NCBI GenBank assembly: GCA_051004815.1
Contig: JBPCJY010000167.1
Location: forward strand, 1 to 23,370
Reading direction: 5' to 3'
From: JBBQXY01 sp051004815
GTDB taxonomy: Bacteria; Chloroflexota; Ktedonobacteria; Ktedonobacterales; Ktedonobacteraceae
DNA length: 23,370 nt
The notes under the pieces are model-generated. The model was not told the DNA's origin, searched no databases, and was given only the letters and a program-made list of their open reading frames with translations. The first letter of the stretch is position 1, and the number at the start of each line of letters is the position of its first letter. The position numbers and the translations under genes were made by a program. Positions 14,199-22,582 of this stretch are shown here, piece after piece.

Positions 14199-15380
14199 CT
14201 ACTCAGAATCGGCGTCGACAAAAATTTGCGTGGGGCGACGAATTAATGAGTTACGCGGGGAGCCGTTGGCTCCATTGCGCAATGGCCCGCTGCCGCCGCT
14301 AAACTTCGTCTGCGAAGGAGGTTGCACCGTTGGCTGTCCATTGGGCGTCTCAGGATTGCGCTCTCCCGCAGGTTGCATCATCTCCAGTCCGCGACGCAAA
14401 GTCATCATATCGCGTAGGAAACATGCCACGGCGGAGGCAGCCGATCCCTTTTCTTTTGAATTGTCAAAACGTCTGGCAGTGGCCTCGCCGGCATCTTGCG
14501 CCGCCTGTGCCATCGGATCAGAGGTTTTAGCGGCGTAGGCATCCTGGAAGATGTCATCCCACCCTGACCATCGGCCACGGAGAGGTTTCCAACCGAGTTG
14601 GCTATCGCTGACAGTACGCCACTTCTCTTCCGTGAATTGTACCCAATCGTCCATGAGCCGTGTAAAGGCTGCGAGTTGCTGGCGCAACCGCTCCTCTTCT
14701 TCCGAAGGACGTTGTGGGAAAGACTGTGGCAACCCATCGGTAGTTTGCTGGTTCACAAAATCATTGCCGCCACTCATCTGCCCCATCTGGGGATAGCCCG
14801 TCATTTGCTGGCCGTTAAATCCATTGGCCATGCCAGGATAGTGACTGGCATTAGCACCGGGGAACATGCCAGAATTCGCGCCAGGAAAACCACCCGCAGC
14901 GTTGAACGCCGAGAAATCAGGAGAGAGTTGCCCATTTGCCATACCCAACAAGGGGATTTCGGTACCGGCAGGCAACTCACCAAGCACATGGATGCCACTG
15001 GCGGTCAACATAGGGCTTAGCACGGTCGTGCCATCCGGCAGCATCAAATTTTCAGCGTAGTTGGGCATACCACCGATGACTATCTCTTCATGCCCAACCG
15101 CGTCAAGAATGCGCCAGGCTAAACGGGGATGTTTCATAGCCCACCAGACGCGCCGGGAGATAAATGTGCTGGCAAAGGTGAAGTTCACAATCAGCCAAAC
15201 GACTCCACGTACTGCCAGCCAGTTGACTAAGCCAATGGCGATAATCCAGTACCAGGCGTCGTGTTGTCCTGCCTCTTCAATAAACGTAAGTACAACAGCT
15301 ACGGTCAAGCTAGGATCGCGTAATGGATTGATAAAATCCAAAACGCGCCAAAACCATCGTCGATCTATCTTAGGTTTCAA
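14199..15380 (-). CDS. Unrecognised membrane-anchored protein with Gly/Asn/Met-rich linker
   Basis: A 393-residue protein starting at TTG 15380, chosen because AGAGGAGA lies six bases upstream. I do not recognise a family. Residues 1-22 are basic and aromatic. One or two hydrophobic segments follow (about 24-36 and 43-72). Residues 75-150 could be a small folded domain (WWAMKHPRLAWRILDAVGHEEIV, then MLPDGTTVLSPMLTASGIHVLGELPAGTEIPLLG). Residues 155-225 are low complexity with repeats of FPGAN and Gln/Met/Gly-rich sequence. Residues 226-340 are helical (EEEERLRQQLAAFTRLMDDW and ASAVACFLRDMMTLRRGLEMM). The C terminus is Pro/Asn/Gly-rich. It lies between RNase PH and enolase on the same strand, with gaps of 233 and 100 bp. 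The layout of anchor, disordered linker and helical tail is similar to the SPFH protein at 467-2062, but I see no homology. Confidence 0.75.
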   Translation of the reverse strand: MKPKIDRRWFWRVLDFINPLRDPSLTVAVVLTFIEEAGQHDAWYWIIAIGLVNWLAVRGVVWLIVNFTFASTFISRRVWWAMKHPRLAWRILDAVGHEEIVIGGMPNYAENLMLPDGTTVLSPMLTASGIHVLGELPAGTEIPLLGMANGQLSPDFSAFNAAGGFPGANSGMFPGANASHYPGMANGFNGQQMTGYPQMGQMSGGNDFVNQQTTDGLPQSFPQRPSEEEERLRQQLAAFTRLMDDWVQFTEEKWRTVSDSQLGWKPLRGRWSGWDDIFQDAYAAKTSDPMAQAAQDAGEATARRFDNSKEKGSAASAVACFLRDMMTLRRGLEMMQPAGERNPETPNGQPTVQPPSQTKFSGGSGPLRNGANGSPRNSLIRRPTQIFVDADSE

Positions 15381-15613
15381 TAGGATCTCCTCTCGACCCC
15401 GCCGTTGGTCCGACAGGACAATAACTTCTCAGGTTCACGATGGGAAATTCTAGCATGAGTCCTGAATATCTGCAAGCTTACCTTCTTTTTAGGGAAGAAT
15501 GGGTCATCCTGGCACACTATGTTGCTTCTTCATTACTCAAAACGATCCGTTCATGCCAGTTGGGCGTAGTCCGGTACTTTGGTACCAGCCTGTCCAGTAG
15601 GAACAAGGGGCCT

Positions 15614-16324
15614 CTACAGGTATTGTTGTTGTAGGGCCAGGAGTTCGGTGATGCCCTGCTCCGCCAGGTCGATCAGGCTGTTCATGGTTGCGCGGCTGAA
15701 AACACCACCTTCGCCCGTGCCTTGTACCTCAATAAACTCGTGTTCCGCGGTCATTACCACATTACAATCAACGTCCGCACGCGAATCTTCGGCGTAACAC
15801 AGATCAAGGATGAGGTTGCTTTCAAATACGCCGACGCTCGTGGCGGCAACTGCCGTGCGAATGGGGTGCGTGGTAAGTAGTCCTCGTTGCACCAACAGCG
15901 AACAGGCGCGATGCAATGCCACGTAGGCTCCGGTGATGGAAGCGGTACGGGTTCCGCCATCAGCCTGGAGGACATCGCAGTCAAGCGTGATGGTACGTGG
16001 CCCCAGGGCTTGCATATCCACGGCTGCTCGCAAGGAGCGGCCTATCAGGCGTTGGATTTCCTGTGTGCGCCCACTGATCTTCCCGCTGCGTTCGCGACCG
16101 GTGCGGGTATGCGTTGCACGGGGCAACATATTATACTCGGCAGTCACCCAACCTTGTCCCTTCCCCTCCAAAAAAGGCGGCACTTTCTCTTCAACCGTGG
16201 CGGCACATAGCACGCGTGTCTTGCCTGTCTCTATCAGTACTGACCCTTCGGCATAGTCCAGGACATCAACCGTGAGCCGTACAGGACGCAGTTGGTTGGG
16301 CAAACGCCCATCTATTCGTGTCAT
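15614..16324 (-). CDS. rph: Ribonuclease PH
   Basis: A phosphate-dependent 3'-5' exoribonuclease that trims tRNA precursors and structured RNAs as a hexameric ring. The start is ATG 16324 (MTRIDGRLPNQLRPV, AGAGG upstream); the frame opens ten codons earlier at 16354 with no family similarity. The 236-residue product is typical length. Landmarks: RPVRLTVDVLDYAEGSVLIETGKTRVLCAATVEE at the N terminus, RTGRERSGKISGRTQEIQRLIGRSLRAAVD (75-103) for phosphate and RNA binding, TLDCDVLQADGGTRTASITG (113-132), and CYAEDSRADVDCNVVM (176-191) with catalytic Asp. All are intact. The 233-bp gap to the next gene shows nothing I can support beyond that gene's ribosome site. Confidence 0.97.
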   Translation of the reverse strand: MTRIDGRLPNQLRPVRLTVDVLDYAEGSVLIETGKTRVLCAATVEEKVPPFLEGKGQGWVTAEYNMLPRATHTRTGRERSGKISGRTQEIQRLIGRSLRAAVDMQALGPRTITLDCDVLQADGGTRTASITGAYVALHRACSLLVQRGLLTTHPIRTAVAATSVGVFESNLILDLCYAEDSRADVDCNVVMTAEHEFIEVQGTGEGGVFSRATMNSLIDLAEQGITELLALQQQYL

Positions 16325-16730
16325 AACGCAACCTCTTTTTCTTTTTGTATGCAAACCATTGTACTACAGAACAAAGGCAACAGGATAACTTCGGGACATT
16401 TGAGTCCAACATTGCTCATAAAACGTGCTATATACAGAATGTTCAGTTGACATGTGCATTTGGTACATCGTAGTAGCGGATAAATAGAAGAGGATAACTA
16501 TACAACCCGAAACTCCATAGCTGATTGTGACATATGACCGTGAAGTTTTCTCCCAGCTTCATTGGAAATGTGTTATTATACTAAGGGGTTTTTTTGTGTG
16601 TCGATATGCGCACTCCCATATGTTCTTGTGTCAACTTGTGCCACACTTTCATTGGTAGTCTGAAGCTATGAGGTACTGCGTTTTTTGGTGCCTCAGAACA
16701 GCGTGCGCCTGTCAGAAAGGATAAACCCAT
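16325..16730. other. Divergent intergenic region between rph and the GT20 gene
   Basis: About 400 bp without a gene. It should hold the promoters of both divergent genes. On the plus strand TATACT at 16577-16582 is a good -10, but no convincing -35 lies 16-18 bases upstream. A hairpin (TGAGGTAC 16669-16676 with GTGCCTCA 16688-16695, one G-T pair, 11-base T-rich loop) lies in the leader of the GT20 gene, about 35 bases before its start codon. I see no open frame with a ribosome site and no repeat shared with other gaps. Confidence 0.5.
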
Positions 16731-18317
16731 ATGCCTACACAGATGACAATACATACAACTCCTTTACGAACTCAACCACAGCAGATACATGCCAACCGCC
16801 TCATCATTGCAACCAACCGTGGGCCAGTTGAATATTATCTGAGCCAGAATCAGGAGTTAAAGTACCGACGCGGTGCTGGTGGTATGGTCACTGCACTGAT
16901 CGACGCTGGCAACAGCATGGAAGTAACGTGGGTCGCAATGGCGATGACCGAAGGTGATCGGATCGCCTTGAAGGAAGCCCAGAAGAACAATGACGGTCTG
17001 ATGCAATCTCCACTGCGCGGACAAAAAATGCAGTTGCGCTATGTCGCCGTCTCCAAGGCTGCCTATCGTAAGCACTACGAGTCTATCAGCAATCAAGTCC
17101 TATGGTTTTTACAGCACTACCTGTACAATCCCAACGAAGATACGGCCATCACACGCCGTATGCAAGATGCCTGGGTGAACGGCTATTGTGTCGCGAACCG
17201 GGCGATTGCCGATGCGGTTTGCGCGGAAATTGAGCGCGAAGATAGCTCTGCCGTGGTCATGCTGCACGATTACCATCTCTATCTGGCCCCTGGCATGATC
17301 CGCAAAGCTCATCCTTCGGTCACTATACAGCAATTTATCCATATTCCCTGGCCCGATGTGCGCTGTTGGCATTTCTTACCGAGCAATATTACGCAGGCTA
17401 TCTATAGTGGCCTGGTGGGCAATGATATCATTGGCTTCCAGACGGAGCGCGATGCACATAATTTCCTGGAAGGAGTTCGCACATTACTCGAAGGGGCTGT
17501 AGTTGATTTCGAGGAAGAGGCCATTTGGTATCAAGGACGGCGCATCCAGGTTCGTGCCTATCCTATCTCTATCTCTGTGACCGAGGAACGCCGTGTGGTC
17601 AACAGCGTGGCGGGTAAACGCGCTAGCGAGAAAATCGTGCCGCTACTGGGCAAAAAGACGATCATGCGCGTAGACCGTATCGAGCCTACCAAGAATATCT
17701 TACGTGGTTTCCAGGCTTATGGACAAATGTTGGATGAGCATCCTGAGCTACAGGGTGAAGTCAATTTCCTGGCATTTCTTGTACCCTCGCGTCAGGCACT
17801 GCCGATCTATCAACGCTATAATACTGATGTTTTGAAAACAATTGACGAGATTAACCAGAAGTACGGTACGGAGCAATGGAAGCCTATTCACGCCTTTTGC
17901 GATAACGACCGCACACGGGCACTGGCAGCCATGCAGTTGTACGATGTCCTGCTCGTCAACCCTATTATTGACGGCATGAATCTTGTCGCCAAAGAAGGGC
18001 CAGCCGTCAACAAGCGCGACGGCGTCCTGGTGCTCTCACGCACAGCCGGAGCGTTCCAGCAGCTGGAGAAAGCAGCCATTCCGACCTCTCCGACGGATGT
18101 CACGGAAACTGCCCAGGCTCTTTACCTCGCCTTGACATTGCCAGATGATGAACGAGCGGCGAAGGCGAAACTGGCCCGGAAGAGCGTTGAGGAGAACGAC
18201 CTTAACATGTGGCTCACACGCCAAATTCGCGATCTCAACGAATTGCTTGATCGCAACTTACCCACACTTCATAGTCGTAGATATTTGTCCACTCCATTAG
18301 TAGCGAGCATGGGGTAA
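16731..18317 (+). CDS. GT20 family glycosyltransferase, trehalose-6-phosphate synthase-like
   Basis: A 528-residue GT-B glycosyltransferase starting at ATG 16731 (AAAGGA upstream). Compared with E. coli OtsA it keeps the UDP-binding residues: Arg316 and Lys321 in VDRIEPTKN (same five-residue spacing as Arg262/Lys267), and Asp414 and Glu422 in DGMNLVAKE (same spacing as Asp361/Glu369). HDYHL (179-183), HIPWP (204-208) and GFQTERDAHNF (235-245) are also present. The donor loop differs: NRGPVEY and GAGGMVTAL stand where OtsA has NRLPV and a GGL turn, and KN replaces KG after the key lysine. OtsA makes trehalose 6-phosphate from a nucleotide-glucose and glucose 6-phosphate, but relatives make glucosylglycerol phosphate or other products, so the acceptor is uncertain. 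No phosphatase (otsB) gene is adjacent or fused. The gene ends three bases before a long hairpin. Confidence 0.85.
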   Translation: MPTQMTIHTTPLRTQPQQIHANRLIIATNRGPVEYYLSQNQELKYRRGAGGMVTALIDAGNSMEVTWVAMAMTEGDRIALKEAQKNNDGLMQSPLRGQKMQLRYVAVSKAAYRKHYESISNQVLWFLQHYLYNPNEDTAITRRMQDAWVNGYCVANRAIADAVCAEIEREDSSAVVMLHDYHLYLAPGMIRKAHPSVTIQQFIHIPWPDVRCWHFLPSNITQAIYSGLVGNDIIGFQTERDAHNFLEGVRTLLEGAVVDFEEEAIWYQGRRIQVRAYPISISVTEERRVVNSVAGKRASEKIVPLLGKKTIMRVDRIEPTKNILRGFQAYGQMLDEHPELQGEVNFLAFLVPSRQALPIYQRYNTDVLKTIDEINQKYGTEQWKPIHAFCDNDRTRALAAMQLYDVLLVNPIIDGMNLVAKEGPAVNKRDGVLVLSRTAGAFQQLEKAAIPTSPTDVTETAQALYLALTLPDDERAAKAKLARKSVEENDLNMWLTRQIRDLNELLDRNLPTLHSRRYLSTPLVASMG

Positions 18318-18379
18318 ATAAATAAAGAGATGGCCCTCATCCTGGCGCACGCCAGGATGAGGGCCATCTCTTTATTTAT
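18318..18379. terminator. Perfect 30-bp-stem hairpin between convergent genes, bidirectional terminator
   Basis: Arms 18318-18347 and 18350-18379 are perfectly complementary with only CA between them. Each arm has an A/T-rich outer end (ATAAATAAAGAG) and a GC-rich inner part (GGCCCTCATCCTGGCG), so each strand's hairpin ends in a U-rich stretch. It begins immediately after the stop of the GT20 gene, and the TAA stop of the macro-domain gene (18372-18374) is inside it. Confidence 0.85.
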
Positions 18380-18911
18380 CTGCTTGTACATCCCGCAAAG
18401 CCCTCTCGTAGGCCTGATAGGCCTCATTGCCATAGAGTACCATCGTCACATGTTTGAGGGTGGTAGGCTGCTGAATGTGTGCGATAATCGTGCGCAAAGC
18501 CACCGGGGCCGCCAGTTCCAGCGGATAACCATAGACGCCTGTGCTGAGCGAAGGAAAGGCGATGCTCTCTATGCGGTACTGCTCCGCCAGCTTCAGACAA
18601 CTTTGGTACGCGCTTGCCAGCAATCTTTCATCTTCCTTGCTTCCCTGGTAGATTGGCCCCACGGCGTGAAAGACGTATTTAGCGGGTAGTTTGCCAGCGG
18701 TGGTGGCTACCGCGCTGCCGGTGGGGCAAGTGCCTATCTTGCGGCACTCCATCATGATATTTGGCCCACCTGCATGGTGAATCGCACCATCCACGCCACC
18801 TCCACCACGCAGACCGGAATTAGCGGCGTTGACAATCGCGTCCGCCCGCACTTTGACAATATCTCCCTGCAACAGTGCCAGGGTCACACCATTCATCGTC
18901 AGCGTTGACAT
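18372..18911 (-). CDS. Macro domain protein, probable O-acetyl-ADP-ribose deacetylase / ADP-ribosyl hydrolase
   Basis: I place the start at ATG 18911 (MSTLTMNGVTLALLQGDI) with AGAGGTG three bases upstream; the frame opens nine codons earlier with no ribosome site. The 179-residue product is a single macro domain of the MacroD/YmdB type. Visible parts are GDIVKVRADAIVNAANSGLRGGGGVDGAIHHAGG (ADP-ribose pocket and the catalytic Asn/Asp region), TAGKLPAKYVFHAVGP, and the phosphate loop FPSLSTGVYGYPLELAA. These enzymes release ADP-ribose from O-acetyl-ADP-ribose or from mono-ADP-ribosylated acidic residues. It begins 23 bp after the E2 stop and looks like the last gene of the pyruvate dehydrogenase operon, which is an unusual partner. 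Confidence 0.92.
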   Translation of the reverse strand: MSTLTMNGVTLALLQGDIVKVRADAIVNAANSGLRGGGGVDGAIHHAGGPNIMMECRKIGTCPTGSAVATTAGKLPAKYVFHAVGPIYQGSKEDERLLASAYQSCLKLAEQYRIESIAFPSLSTGVYGYPLELAAPVALRTIIAHIQQPTTLKHVTMVLYGNEAYQAYERALRDVQADK

Positions 18912-18934
18912 AAACACCTCTCCCCAATTTTGCA

Positions 18935-20257
18935 TCACAACATCAAGCCAAATGGCTCCTCCAGCAGACGCTTCACTTCTTGCAAGAAACGGGCCGCCAA
19001 GGCACCATCAATCGCACGATGGTCGGACGAGAGCGTCACTTTCACGCGGCTGCGTACAACTACCTGACCATCCACTACGACAGGCGTTGGCGTAATCGTA
19101 CCGATGGCAAGAATGGCGGACTCCGGTGGATTAATTACCGCCGTAAAGCTCTCTACATCGTACATACCAAGATTGCTAACGGTGAATGTACCGCCGCTGA
19201 AATCCTCCGGGCGCAATCTCCCTGCGCGGGCCGCGTCAGCCAGCCGACGCGTCTCATGTGCGATATCCAGGATGCCGCGCACATCCGCGTTACGCAAGAC
19301 AGGTACAATCAAGCCCTCTTCAAGGGCCACAGCCACACCAATATGTACCTGCTTCTTCATCAACAAGCGGTCTTCCGCGAAGGAGACATTGACCTGTGGC
19401 ATGCGTAGCAACGCCTTAGCAACGGCCTTGATGATCAGATCGTTGTAGCTGACCTTGACGGGTGCTGGGTCATTGGCGGCATACTCGTTGATCTGCTGAC
19501 GCAGCAGTGCCAGTTTCTCCGTGTCGATTACGGTGGTCACAAAGAAGTGAGGGGCCGTCTGCATACTCTGGCTCAATCGTCGTGCGATAGTACGGCGCAT
19601 GGCGGTAAGCGGGACCTCGACCACATCATCGGCAATGGCTGGAACAATGAACGGCTCTTGTGCGGGAGTCGCTGAAGCGGGTATAGCAATGGCTGGCGGG
19701 GTCACAGGAGTTGGTGCAACAGTAATGCCAGCTTGCACCTGGGCCAGGGCTGCCTCAATATCCATTTTGATAATGCGCCCGTTGGGGCCGGTCCCTTGCA
19801 GCGTCGCATAATTCAGTTGGTGCTCCTCAGCCAGGCGACGTGCCAGGGGCGAGATAAAAATACGCCCTTCCTTGCCTGTTGTGATAACAGGTGGGGAAGC
19901 TAGTGCTGTCGCGACACTCGCGGTAGCCCTCTCTTTAGTGCCTTGCCCATTGTGAGCAGAGCTGGTGCCAGGCGCGTGTGTTGTCGTCCCATTGCCACCG
20001 AAGTTGCCGGGCAAAGGTTCATCGGCAGCACCAATCAGGGCGATCTCCGCGCCTACCAGGGCCGATGCCCCTTCGGGAACTACTATCTTGCGTAGCAAAC
20101 CGCTCGCGAAGGCCTCGATCTCAATATTGACCTTATCGGTCTCCACTTCCGCCAGCGATTCCCCTTTTTTGACCGGGTCGCCCTCTTTTTTAAGCCAGCG
20201 TAGAATCTTGCCCTCTTCCATGCTGTCGCCCATCTTGGGCATTTCCACTTTTTTCAT
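18935..20257 (-). CDS. pdhC: Pyruvate (2-oxo acid) dehydrogenase E2, dihydrolipoamide acyltransferase
   Basis: The core of the complex: it carries the acyl group on a lipoyl arm from E1 to coenzyme A. The 440-residue product has one lipoyl domain (1-77, EVETDKVNIE with lipoyl Lys42), an Ala/Pro/Thr-rich linker, a peripheral subunit-binding domain (132-168, RIFISPLARRLAEEHQLN...GTGPNGRIIKMDI), a second linker, and the catalytic domain (212-440) ending with SSDHRAIDGALAARF (His413, Asp417). All catalytic residues are present. It could serve a branched-chain or acetoin complex; the family alone does not decide. It follows E1-beta on the same strand after 137 bp that hold a short palindromic repeat. 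The E3 gene is not in the window. Confidence 0.95.
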   Translation of the reverse strand: MKKVEMPKMGDSMEEGKILRWLKKEGDPVKKGESLAEVETDKVNIEIEAFASGLLRKIVVPEGASALVGAEIALIGAADEPLPGNFGGNGTTTHAPGTSSAHNGQGTKERATASVATALASPPVITTGKEGRIFISPLARRLAEEHQLNYATLQGTGPNGRIIKMDIEAALAQVQAGITVAPTPVTPPAIAIPASATPAQEPFIVPAIADDVVEVPLTAMRRTIARRLSQSMQTAPHFFVTTVIDTEKLALLRQQINEYAANDPAPVKVSYNDLIIKAVAKALLRMPQVNVSFAEDRLLMKKQVHIGVAVALEEGLIVPVLRNADVRGILDIAHETRRLADAARAGRLRPEDFSGGTFTVSNLGMYDVESFTAVINPPESAILAIGTITPTPVVVDGQVVVRSRVKVTLSSDHRAIDGALAARFLQEVKRLLEEPFGLML

Positions 20258-20341
20258 GTTAAATTCTTTCCGATTCCATGGCCTACCAGGACGCGATGAT
20301 GAAGTTTAACCCATTACATGGGATAATCACACAACCAGGAC

Positions 20342-20359
20342 GGGCCGATAAATCGGCCC
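20342..20359. repeat. Short palindromic repeat of the GGGCCGAT family inside the pdh operon
   Basis: GGGCCGAT and ATCGGCCC are separated by two bases and followed by CTAC. It lies in the 137-bp gap between E1-beta and E2, the only wide gap in the operon. In RNA it would be an 8-bp hairpin (too short a loop for full pairing) and might modulate the E1:E2 message ratio. Confidence 0.6.
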
Positions 20360-20394
20360 CTACGCTGATTTCGTTACGGCTCATCGTTGCGTCC

Positions 20395-21393
20395 TTACTG
20401 GCGCACGAGGGCGGCGGGTACTATTGCTTTGACGGCATCAATGATTTCGCCCTTCCGGGGAATAGCGGCGCGTTCCAGGACTTTTGAGTAGGGCATGGGT
20501 ACATCGGCTCCGGTCACATGTTTTATGGGCGCGTCCATGTAGTCGAAGGCGTGCTCGTAAATCAGCGCGGCCAATCCTTGTCCGGTACCGTAATACTTCC
20601 AACCTTCTTCAGCGATTACCACGCGATTCGTCTTCTGCACGGAATCAACGATCAGGTCAATATCGATAGGACGAATGCTGCGCAGGTCGATGACTTCGGC
20701 ATCAATCCCTGCTTGCGCCAGGTCTTCTGCTGCCTGGAGGACGACATGCAACATGCGCGAAAAGGTAATGATGGTCACGTCGCGCCCTTCACGTTTCACT
20801 TCGCCACGATTAAGCGGAACCAGGTATTCAACGCCCTCGTCCGGCACCTCGCCCTTGACGTTGTAGAGCAGTTCGTGCTCGATAAAGAGCACGGGGTCAG
20901 GGTCGCGCACAGCAGATTTGAGCATGCCCTTGACATCGTAAGGGGTGGCAGGCATCACCACCTTTAGTCCAGGAATATGGGCATACCATGACTCGAACAT
21001 CTGAGAGTGCTGGGCCGCTCGTTGCGCACCACCGCCCGCGGGCGTGCGCACCACGAGAGGCATAGCGGCCTGTCCACCGAACATGTAGCGCATCTTGGCC
21101 GCGCTATTGACGAGTAGATCGCTCGCGAGCAGACTAAAGTTGATGGTCATGATTTCCAGGATGGGTCTCAGTCCGCCCAGGGCAGCACCAATAGCGGCAC
21201 CGGTGATGACCTCTTCCGCCAGGGGAGTATCACGCACGCGTTTCTCGCCGAACTCCTCGACCAGGCCCTTGCTGACGGCATAGGTGCCACCATAGCCGGC
21301 AATATCTTCGCCCAGGATAAAGACACGCTCGTCACGCAACATCTCTTCGCGGATGGCTTCACGCAGCGCGTCACGATAGGTAAGTACACGCAT
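20395..21393 (-). CDS. pdhB: Pyruvate dehydrogenase E1 component, beta subunit
   Basis: Partner of the alpha subunit in the thiamine diphosphate-dependent decarboxylase. The 332-residue product is the typical length. Landmarks are LTYRDALREAIREEMLRDERVFILGEDIAGYGGTYAVSKGL at the N terminus, with the conserved Glu region for cofactor activation; DTPLAEEVITGAAIGAALGGLRPI; MRYMFGGQAAMPLVVRTPAGGG; HSQMFESWYAHIPGLKVVMPATPYDVKGML; and the C-terminal transketolase domain IDLRSIRPIDIDLIVDSVQKTNRVVIAEEGW. The ATG at 21393 comes six bases after the stop of the alpha gene, with AGAGGAAA inside the end of that gene, so the two are probably translationally coupled for equal output. Confidence 0.96.
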   Translation of the reverse strand: MRVLTYRDALREAIREEMLRDERVFILGEDIAGYGGTYAVSKGLVEEFGEKRVRDTPLAEEVITGAAIGAALGGLRPILEIMTINFSLLASDLLVNSAAKMRYMFGGQAAMPLVVRTPAGGGAQRAAQHSQMFESWYAHIPGLKVVMPATPYDVKGMLKSAVRDPDPVLFIEHELLYNVKGEVPDEGVEYLVPLNRGEVKREGRDVTIITFSRMLHVVLQAAEDLAQAGIDAEVIDLRSIRPIDIDLIVDSVQKTNRVVIAEEGWKYYGTGQGLAALIYEHAFDYMDAPIKHVTGADVPMPYSKVLERAAIPRKGEIIDAVKAIVPAALVRQ

Positions 21394-21399
21394 CGCAGG

Positions 21400-22425
21400 C
21401 TATTTCCTCTCGTAGCGGTAAGTGAGAGCGGTAGAATTATCGACCAGCACATCGGTAAAGAGTTCTTCCGGCGCGGGGTCAGGACTATTTTCGGCGAATT
21501 CGGCGGCTTCTTCGGAAATCTGGGTGGCGCGTGCATCGTTTTCATCAAATTCGGACTGGTTCGCCAGGCCGGCCTCTAACAAGCGTTTCTCAAAAATGCC
21601 GATGGGGTCGCGGGTGGAACGCCATTGTTGTTCTTCCTCGCGGGTACGATAATAGGCGGGGTCGGTCATGGAGTGGCCGCGGAAACGGTACGTTTTGATC
21701 TCTAACAGCGTTGGGCCTTCACCGTCGCGAGCATGCTCGACGGCGCGTTTCATCCCTTCGTATACTGCCAGTACATCCATACCGTCGATCTGCTCACCGG
21801 GCATACTATAAGCGGCAGCTCGCGGCAACAGGCTATCTACGGACCAGGCTTTAGTAACCGCCATGCCCATAGAATACTGGTTATTTTCGCAAATGTACAC
21901 GACTGGTAGTTTCCAGATGGAGGCCAGGTTGAGGGATTCGTGAAAAGCACCTTCATCTACGGCACCATCGCCGAAGTAACAGGCTATGACGGTATCCTCT
22001 CCCTGATATTGGACGGCCAGGGCTACACCGGCGGCGATAGGCATTTGCGCGGCAACAATCCCATTGCCGCCATACACGCCCAGTTCGTTGCTCCACATGT
22101 GCATGGAGCCGCCTTTGCCCTTACTACAGCCAGTGATTTTGCCAAATAATTCGGCCATGACCGCACCCGGTTCCATACCCTTTGCCAGCGCGTGGCCGTG
22201 TTCTCGATAGCTACAGAGAATCTTGTCGCTGGGACGCAAAGCGGCAATGGTGCCCACCCCCACGGCCTCCTGGCCGATATACAGGTGCATGAAGCCACCA
22301 ATTTTACCGCGTGTATACTCTTCGGCACTCTTCTCCTCGAAGCGGCGCAGAAGTGCCATTGTATAATGCATCTCCATTAATGCCGTACGGGGTAATCCCG
22401 CCAGCGTTGCATTGCTAATCGCCAT
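21400..22425 (-). CDS. pdhA: Pyruvate dehydrogenase E1 component, alpha subunit
   Basis: Decarboxylates pyruvate on thiamine diphosphate and passes the acetyl group to lipoyl-E2. I place the start at ATG 22425 (MAISNATLAGLPRTALMEMHYTMALLRRFEE, AGGGGG upstream); the frame extends to 22572 through sequence with no family similarity. That gives 341 residues, normal for the short alpha subunit. Landmarks: GQEAVGVGTIAAL (51-63), YREHGHALAKG (73-83), SKGKGGSMHMW (101-111), the thiamine diphosphate motif GDGAVDEGAFHESLNLASIWKLPVVYICENN (152-182), and the loop YRFRGHSMTDPAYYRTREE (246-264). First gene of a four-gene operon with E1-beta, E2 and the macro-domain gene. The leader upstream has several hairpins; I found no convincing promoter by eye. 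Confidence 0.96.
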   Translation of the reverse strand: MAISNATLAGLPRTALMEMHYTMALLRRFEEKSAEEYTRGKIGGFMHLYIGQEAVGVGTIAALRPSDKILCSYREHGHALAKGMEPGAVMAELFGKITGCSKGKGGSMHMWSNELGVYGGNGIVAAQMPIAAGVALAVQYQGEDTVIACYFGDGAVDEGAFHESLNLASIWKLPVVYICENNQYSMGMAVTKAWSVDSLLPRAAAYSMPGEQIDGMDVLAVYEGMKRAVEHARDGEGPTLLEIKTYRFRGHSMTDPAYYRTREEEQQWRSTRDPIGIFEKRLLEAGLANQSEFDENDARATQISEEAAEFAENSPDPAPEELFTDVLVDNSTALTYRYERK

Positions 22426-22504
22426 AGGCCCCCTTCTGAAGTGTAAAACGTAGATATATGCCCAGACCGCCATACGGCATTGTATGCGTTGAGGCCTTTT
22501 CCTC

Positions 22505-22518
22505 TCACAGCACTGTGA
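22505..22518. promoter_or_regulatory. Short inverted repeat upstream of pdhA, possible operator
   Basis: TCACAG and CTGTGA with two bases between, 80 bp before the pdhA start codon. It has the size of a dimeric repressor site, but there is no second copy or matching regulator in the window. Confidence 0.25.
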
Positions 22519-22582
22519 TCTTTCGTTTTGTATTGTACCGCAAAGAAGTTGAGATGCATAGAGAGATGCCAAAAATAGTGAA

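Noticed and set aside
14092..14538. 148-residue plus-strand open frame
   Set aside because: Antisense of the enolase leader and the unknown membrane protein; no family features.
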